A DNA stretch of 27,233 nucleotides, taken from contig CAYRKW010000043.1 of the NCBI GenBank assembly GCA_964425135.1, positions 1 through 27,233 of the forward strand, written 5' to 3'. The number at the start of each line of letters is the position of its first letter. The first letter of the stretch is position 1. Below, piece after piece: positions 22,240 through 27,233 of this stretch. The notes beneath the pieces were generated by a model. The model had not been told where the DNA came from, searched no databases, and saw nothing but the letters and a program-made list of their open reading frames with translations. Both the position numbers and the translations under genes were made by a program. This stretch comes from CAYLLD01 sp964425135 (GTDB lineage Bacteria > Pseudomonadota > Alphaproteobacteria > Rhodobacterales > Rhodobacteraceae).

Positions 22240-23755
22240 AGTTGCCGGCTGGCGCGATGCCCATCCGCGTCTCATTGCGTTTTTGTGCGGTGCCATCTTC
22301 GCGCTTGGGCACGCGCCCTTCGGCCTCTTCCCCACCTTCCTCATCGCAGTCCCCGTCATTGCGCTGATCGTATTTGGCGCGCATAGCATTCGTCGCTTCT
22401 GGATCGGATGGTTCGCCGGGTTCGGGTATTTTCTCGTGTCGCTCCACTGGATCGTCGAGCCATTTCTCGTCGATGTCGAGGCAACCGGATGGATGGCCCC
22501 CTTCGCGCTGATCCTGCTGGCAGGCGGGCTCGCGCTCTTCTGGGCGATAGCGTTCTGGGCCGTTTTCAGACTGCCCTCCGGCATAACACAGCGCCTCGTG
22601 ATGTTCCCGATTGCGTGGGCGACGGCAGAGCTTGCCCGCTCCACAATGCTGACCGGATTCCCCTGGGCGCTGCCCGCCTATATCTGGATGGACACCCCTA
22701 TTGCCCAATCGCTCGCGTACATCGGTCCCTACGGGCTGAGCTTTGCGACCTTGCAATTCGGCGTCCTGCTCACGCTCGTCCTGCACTATCGCATTGCTGC
22801 GCCGCTCGGTCTGGTTGCGGTGGCAGTGATGGCGTGGCTTGGTCTTGACACCCGCCCGCCGCCGCAGACCGCGTTTACCGAAACGCTCGTCCGTCTGATC
22901 CAACCCAACGCGCAGCAGCAGGAGAAATGGAAGCCGGAAATGGCGCAGGTTTTCTGGGATCGCCAACTGGCCATGACAGCCGCCGAGGGGGAGGTTGATA
23001 TCGTGATCTGGCCCGAGGTCGCCGTGCCCTATCTCTTTGACGAACAACCGCAATACAATCGCGCCATCGCGGCACAAAAACCGGAGGCGACGGTGATTTT
23101 TGGCGCACGCCACGTCGACCGGCAGGCCGAAAACTGGTATAATTCGGCGGTCGTGCTGGCCCCAAACGGCGAAGTGCAAGCCTATTACGACAAGCACCAT
23201 CTGGTCCCGTTTGGCGAGTATCTGCCGTTTGCCCCGCTCTGGGATCGGTTCGGCCTGCGGGCCCTTGCCCAGCACGCCGGGCGCTTTGCGTCCGGGACAG
23301 GCGGGCTGGTCGGCACATTGTCGGGTCTCCCCGCGCTGGTCCCGCTGATCTGCTACGAGATGATCTTCCCCGATGAAGTCCGGCGGGCAGCGCTTGATAA
23401 GCAAGTGCTGATCCACGTCACCAATGATGCATGGTTCGGGAATTTCTCGGGCCCCTATCAGCACCTCGACCAAGCCAAAGCGCGCGCCATTGAAACCGGT
23501 CTGCCGGTTGCGCGGTCTGCCAACACCGGCGTCTCGGCGATGATCGACCCCTATGGACGGCTGATCGCGGACATACCGCTCAACACAGAAGGCTGGATCG
23601 ATGTTGCGATGCCTAAAGCGCTCTCGCTGCCCTTCGCAACCATCCCGCACTACGCGCGTTTCGCTATCCTCGCTGTCGCCGCGCTGATCCTGGCTGGCCT
23701 CGCAAAACTCGCGCGCCTATCGCGGACCTCACGCAATGATCGAAGCATATCCTGA
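22226..23755 (+). CDS. lnt: apolipoprotein N-acyltransferase Lnt
   Basis: Lnt adds the third acyl chain to lipoproteins in the inner membrane. The 509-residue protein has about six N-terminal membrane segments (16-205), then a periplasmic nitrilase domain (220-480) and a last C-terminal span. The catalytic triad is Glu264 (WPEVAVPY), Lys323 (YYDKHHLVPFGEYLP) and Cys376 (LICYE), matching Glu267/Lys335/Cys387 of E. coli. The start is GTG 22226 inside the end of corC. The stop overlaps the amidase start (TGATG). The lipoprotein encoded at 19378 is a plausible local substrate, but Lnt serves all lipoproteins. Confidence 0.96.
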   Translation: MPQSRVAGWRDAHPRLIAFLCGAIFALGHAPFGLFPTFLIAVPVIALIVFGAHSIRRFWIGWFAGFGYFLVSLHWIVEPFLVDVEATGWMAPFALILLAGGLALFWAIAFWAVFRLPSGITQRLVMFPIAWATAELARSTMLTGFPWALPAYIWMDTPIAQSLAYIGPYGLSFATLQFGVLLTLVLHYRIAAPLGLVAVAVMAWLGLDTRPPPQTAFTETLVRLIQPNAQQQEKWKPEMAQVFWDRQLAMTAAEGEVDIVIWPEVAVPYLFDEQPQYNRAIAAQKPEATVIFGARHVDRQAENWYNSAVVLAPNGEVQAYYDKHHLVPFGEYLPFAPLWDRFGLRALAQHAGRFASGTGGLVGTLSGLPALVPLICYEMIFPDEVRRAALDKQVLIHVTNDAWFGNFSGPYQHLDQAKARAIETGLPVARSANTGVSAMIDPYGRLIADIPLNTEGWIDVAMPKALSLPFATIPHYARFAILAVAALILAGLAKLARLSRTSRNDRSIS

Positions 23756-24892
23756 TGGTCAAACCGTACTTGCTCTCCGCCCAAAATGCGCAGGCGCGAA
23801 TGTCCGAAGGACGCCTGACATCCGCCCAACTCGTCACTTCCTGCCTTGAGCGGATTGCGCAAACCGACGGGCAACTGAAAGCGTGGACGTATCTCGACAC
23901 AGACCGCGCGCTGGCGCGTGCTGCCGATCTTGATGCAATGCGCGCCGCTGGCAATCTGCTCGGGTCCCTGCACGGCATTCCCGTCGGCCTGAAGGATATT
24001 ATCGACACCAAAGACATGCCGACCGAGCGTGGGACGCCGNNNNNNNNNNNNNNNNNNNNNNNNNNNNNNNNNNNNNNNNNNNNNNNNNNNNNNNNNNNNN
24101 NNNNNNNNNNNNNNNNNNNNNNNNNNNNNNNNNNNNNNNGTATTCGGCCTCAAACCAACGCGCGGGATGATACCCCGCGATGGCGTGCTAGAAACATCAG
24201 CAAGCCTCGATCAACTCGGCACATTCGCCCGAACGCTCGAAGATGCCGCGCTTTTGGCCGATGCCATGCGCGATCAGACGCAAATGGCCGTGCGCGCGCA
24301 GACCGATCCTGCCTCAGCGCCGCGCCTCATCTGGTTCGATCTGCCTTTCACCGATGCGCTGCCCAAAGATGCCAAAGACGGCTTTGCGGCGATCCTCGAT
24401 GCGCTTGGTCCAAGGGTCGAAAAACGCACCGCCCCTGAAAGCCTCTCTGCGCTCGTCGATGTCCACACGACAATCTATTTCTACGAACTTCTGCGCGCTC
24501 TGGATAGTATCGCCGCGACGCATTGGGATGCATTGAGCGAAACCATCCGGCCCATTCTGGAGCAGGCAAAAACCATCTCGGACGCGCAATATCAGAACGC
24601 ACTGGCCGCAAAAGCAAAAGCGGACACGTTCTTCGATGCGCTCTTTGACGACTTCGATGCCATCCTGACCCCGCCTGCCATGGGCGAAGCGCCGGGCTTC
24701 GGGCCGGGCACAGGCGATCCGATATGCTGCAAAATATGGACGCTCGCGGGCCTGCCGTGCGTGTCCCTGCCGCTTTTGACCGGTGCAAACGGCCTTCCCA
24801 TCGGTGTGCAGCTTGTCGGACAACGGCAACAGGACGTCCGCCTGTGCCGTTCCGCAAATTGGTTCATTCAACAACTCGCAGAGCACGCCTGA
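23755..24892 (+). CDS. amidase-signature family protein, split by assembly gap
   Basis: Before the gap, 95 residues include the catalytic Lys80 in GIPVGLKDIIDT. After the gap, 250 residues resume with VFGLKPTRGMIPRDGVLETSASLDQLGTFART and end QLVGQRQQDVRLCRSANWF. The missing part should carry the Gly/Ser-rich loop with the cis-Ser and nucleophile Ser, so the triad cannot be checked. The 5' piece ends and the 3' piece begins on a codon boundary, so an intact gene needs a gap divisible by three. The 100-N filler is not, and creates a false frame change. By family comparison about 85-90 residues (roughly 250-270 bp) are missing. Such enzymes hydrolyse diverse amides; a GatA role is unlikely because gatB/gatC are absent. 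Confidence 0.85.
24040..24139. other. assembly gap (100 N)
   Basis: Exactly 100 unknown bases, a conventional filler for a gap of unknown size. It falls inside the amidase gene. Confidence 0.99.
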
Positions 24893-24990
24893 GACGCTTT
24901 TAACCCGCTAATAACACACCTCAAATTTGTGAAAGTTGCAGCCGTCCGTAGGCACGTTCCGCCACAGATGCGCACGGGCGTCAAAACTCT

Positions 24991-25019
24991 TTGACCCTTC
25001 CCCAAAATCTGCGCTATCC
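24991..25019 (+). promoter_or_regulatory. candidate promoter of metK
   Basis: TTGACC (24991-24996), a 17-base spacer and CTATCC (25014-25019) resemble alphaproteobacterial vegetative promoters. Transcription from about 25026 would leave a leader of only about 30 nt. The rest of the 163-bp gap after the amidase gene holds no recognised element. Confidence 0.5.
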
Positions 25020-25055
25020 AGCCTTGATACATAAATTTACCCTTTGGAGCGCGTT

Positions 25056-26222
25056 TTGACCCGTAAGAACTACATTTTTACCTCCGAGTCTGTATCGGAA
25101 GGACACCCGGACAAAGTTTGCGACCGGATCTCTGACGCTGTTCTGGATGCATTTCTGGCCGAAGATGTGGAAGCGCGCGTGGGCGCAGAGACCTTCGCCA
25201 CAACCAATCGGGTCGTGATCGGCGGCGAAGTGCGCGGCCCGCAGGCCGTGATGGGCCGGATCGAAGAGATCGCCCGTGATTGTGTGCGCGACATCGGCTA
25301 TGAGCAGGACGGGTTCCATTGGAAAACCATGGATGTGCACAATTACCTGCACGAACAATCAGCCCATATCGCGCAAGGTGTTGATGCAGCCGAAGGCAAG
25401 GAAGAGGGCGCTGGCGATCAGGGGATCATGTTTGGCTATGCGGTCGAAGAAACGCCCGAACTGATGCCCGCCCCGATCCAATACAGCCACGCCATTCTGC
25501 GACGGCTCGCCGAAGTGCGCAAATCCGGGCAGGAGCCTGCGCTGGGACCAGACGCCAAATCGCAACTCACCATTCGCTACGAAGACGGCAAACCGGTCGA
25601 GGCCACGTCGATTGTGCTCTCAACCCAGCATCTCGATGAAAGCCTGACGTCGGAGGATGTGCAGGCGATTGTCGCGCCCTACATCCGGGAGACGCTGCCC
25701 GAGGGCTGGATCACCAATAAAACCGAATGGCACGTCAATCCGACCGGCAAATTCGTCATCGGTGGACCGGACGGAGATGCGGGCCTGACAGGGCGCAAAA
25801 TTATCGTCGATACCTACGGCGGCGCATCGCCTCACGGCGGCGGCGCGTTTTCCGGCAAAGACCCGACCAAAGTGGACCGCTCTGCTGCCTATGCCGCGCG
25901 CTATCTGGCCAAGAACGTCGTCGCGGCAGGTCTTGCCAAACGCTGCACAATCCAGCTTGCCTATGCGATCGGCGTGGCCAAACCGCTCTCGATCTATGCC
26001 GATACTTTTGGGACAGGCGAAGTCCATGAGAGCGAGATCGAAAACGCCGTGCGCGGCGCGATTGACCTGACCCCACGCGGCATTCGTGAACATCTGGGCA
26101 TGAACCGCCCGATCTACCAACGCACCGCCGCCTACGGCCACTTTGGCCGCGCACCGGATGCAGATGGCGGGTTTTCCTGGGAAAAACTGGACCTGGTCGA
26201 GACGCTTAAATCCTCGGTCTGA
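25056..26222 (+). CDS. metK: S-adenosylmethionine synthetase MetK
   Basis: MetK makes S-adenosylmethionine from methionine and ATP in the cytoplasm. The 388-residue protein has the family signatures FTSESVSEGHPDKVCDRISD near the N-terminus, GAGDQGIMFGYA in the centre and GGGAFSGKDPTKVDRSAAY toward the C-terminus. The start is TTG 25056, six bases after GGAG, giving MTRKNYIFTSESVSEG as in relatives; the frame open to TTG 25044 would include the ribosome-binding site. trmB, which uses the product SAM, follows eight bases later, and miaB upstream uses it too. Confidence 0.96.
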   Translation: MTRKNYIFTSESVSEGHPDKVCDRISDAVLDAFLAEDVEARVGAETFATTNRVVIGGEVRGPQAVMGRIEEIARDCVRDIGYEQDGFHWKTMDVHNYLHEQSAHIAQGVDAAEGKEEGAGDQGIMFGYAVEETPELMPAPIQYSHAILRRLAEVRKSGQEPALGPDAKSQLTIRYEDGKPVEATSIVLSTQHLDESLTSEDVQAIVAPYIRETLPEGWITNKTEWHVNPTGKFVIGGPDGDAGLTGRKIIVDTYGGASPHGGGAFSGKDPTKVDRSAAYAARYLAKNVVAAGLAKRCTIQLAYAIGVAKPLSIYADTFGTGEVHESEIENAVRGAIDLTPRGIREHLGMNRPIYQRTAAYGHFGRAPDADGGFSWEKLDLVETLKSSV

Positions 26223-26230
26223 CGCGCGCG

Positions 26231-26932
26231 ATGGCACCTGAAGACGAGACACGGCGCAATTTCTATGGGCGGCGCAAGGGCAAATCCTTGCGTCCCGCGC
26301 AAAAGCGCGATCTTGAACACCTAAAGGACCTCTCGCCGGGGGCCGTGACCCGCGACGAAAACCCCGACCGAACGCAGCTTAATCCCGCATCAATCTTCGG
26401 CGGCGACACAGAGATTTGGCTCGAAATCGGATTTGGCGGTGGCGAGCATCTGGTGCATCAGGCGCGCAACAATCCAAACATCGGCTTCATCGGCTGCGAG
26501 CCCTATATCAACGGCGTCGCCATGCTCCTTGGCAAAATTCGCGACGCCCGGCTCGACAACCTGCGCCTGCATCCCGGCGATGCCCGCGACCTTCTGGACG
26601 TTCTGCCCGACGCCAGCCTCAGCCGGGTTTTCCTGCTCTACCCCGACCCATGGCCAAAAAAACGCCACCACCGCCGCCGCTTCGTCACGCCCGAGCACCT
26701 CATTCCCCTGTCGCTAAAAATGAAACCGGGCGCGATCCTGCGTATCGCAACCGACATCGACGACTATGTGCGCCAAGCGCTCGAGGAAGTGCCCAAATGC
26801 GGGCTTCACTGGCAAGCGGAACGCGCCTCAGACTGGAAAGAGCCATGGCCCGACTGGATCACCACCCGCTATGAGGCCAAAGCCCTGCGCGAAGGCCGCG
26901 TGCCGACGTATCTGACGTTCCAAAAAACCTGA
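26231..26932 (+). CDS. trmB: tRNA (guanine-46-N7)-methyltransferase TrmB
   Basis: TrmB methylates G46 in the tRNA variable loop using SAM. The 233-residue protein has a basic N-terminus with NFYGRRKGKSLRPAQKR, the SAM-binding loop EIGFGGGEHL and the family signature YPDPWPKKRHHRRRF. The latter contains the catalytic Asp. The C-terminal TRYEAKALREGRVPTYL is also typical. It is spaced eight bases from metK and is probably the last gene of this run. Confidence 0.95.
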   Translation: MAPEDETRRNFYGRRKGKSLRPAQKRDLEHLKDLSPGAVTRDENPDRTQLNPASIFGGDTEIWLEIGFGGGEHLVHQARNNPNIGFIGCEPYINGVAMLLGKIRDARLDNLRLHPGDARDLLDVLPDASLSRVFLLYPDPWPKKRHHRRRFVTPEHLIPLSLKMKPGAILRIATDIDDYVRQALEEVPKCGLHWQAERASDWKEPWPDWITTRYEAKALREGRVPTYLTFQKT

Positions 26933-27044
26933 TTTTCGATCAGAACGCACAGAGTCACTCGATGCAGAATTTGTGTCGATCATCACATCTTCAATTTCCG
27001 GACCGGCCAAAGCTGTCGCTTCATTGTCAACAAAGGAAATTGAA

Positions 27045-27233
27045 ATGACCAAAACACCTATTGCCACCGCGCTTGCACTGATCATCGGTTGGGGCGCAGC
27101 GGCAGGCGCAATTCCCGTGCCAACGCTCACAAAGACCACAACAGTCGATCTCAGTGTGACAAACGTCCAACAAGACGCGATCATCGCACGATGCGACAAA
27201 CCCTGTCGAAAGCGTCACCGCAAACAGGCGCGC
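27045..27233 (+). CDS. small exported protein, 5' part only
   Basis: A frame begins at ATG 27045 after a good ribosome-binding site (AAGGA) and is open for 63 codons to the window edge. The first 22 residues form a signal peptide (MTKTPIATALALIIGWGAAAGA). Next comes a Thr/Val-rich stretch and then a Cys- and Arg/Lys-rich segment (CDKPCRKRHRKQAR). I do not recognise a family. It is 112 bp from trmB and may have its own promoter. The end of the protein is outside the window. Confidence 0.6.
   Translation, partial: MTKTPIATALALIIGWGAAAGAIPVPTLTKTTTVDLSVTNVQQDAIIARCDKPCRKRHRKQAR

Noticed and set aside
25011..25052. A hairpin pairing GCGCT..CCAG (25011-25021) with the ribosome-binding region TTGGAGCGC (25044-25052) of metK, resembling a translational switch
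   Set aside because: The left arm overlaps the likely -10 element at 25014-25019, so it would not be in the main transcript. It becomes interesting again only if transcription starts further upstream.
26828..27199. A 123-residue minus-strand frame at the right end
   Set aside because: It overlaps trmB and the signal-peptide gene in antisense and has no recognisable motif.

Overview
The window looks like chromosomal DNA of an alphaproteobacterium, most likely a marine Rhodobacterales (Roseobacter-group) species. The evidence is the gene order miaB / phoH-ybeY-corC-lnt / metK-trmB, a MucR/Ros-type regulator, a TRAP transporter with large permeases, a glycine-betaine-type ABC transporter with a fused double permease, and moderately high GC. 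This assignment rests on recalled family knowledge, not on a database search.

Layout. (1) 56-924: a degenerate IS6-family insertion sequence with 14-bp ends. Its transposase is broken by a nonsense codon and by a 40-bp insertion carrying a hairpin. (2) 969-9460: a divergent catabolic/transport cluster. Leftward from about 4.5 kb run a GntR/FCD regulator, a GNAT acetyltransferase, a PNPOx-like flavoprotein, a bicupin and an alpha/beta hydrolase, the last four tightly packed. Rightward run a TRAP solute-binding protein, a rho-independent hairpin, an enolase-superfamily (mandelate racemase type) enzyme, and the small and large TRAP permeases. A 22-bp palindrome between the two arms is the likely regulator site. 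The substrate is probably an organic acid, but it cannot be named from sequence. (3) 9585-10091: msrA, convergent with the TRAP operon and separated from it by two perfect hairpins. (4) 10154-14297: a leftward betaine-type ABC uptake operon (binding protein, terminator hairpin, ATPase, double permease). (5) 14422-16517: a Bcr/CflA-type MFS exporter and a glycosyltransferase-2-like protein, both leftward. (6) 16811-17233: a mucR-like regulator with a CA-repeat leader. (7) 17318-26932: a rightward housekeeping run. It holds miaB, an OmpA-like protein and a small lipoprotein that share a 34-residue motif, then phoH, ybeY, corC, lnt, an amidase cut by a 100-N assembly gap, metK and trmB. (8) 27045-27233: the start of a small exported protein that runs off the right end.

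The best candidates for something undescribed are the bicupin/PNPOx/hydrolase/GNAT/MR/TRAP cluster and the OmpA-lipoprotein pair placed between miaB and phoH. No tRNA, rRNA or CRISPR array was seen. Start codons were chosen from ribosome-binding sites, overlaps and family N-termini, and several differ from the longest open frame.
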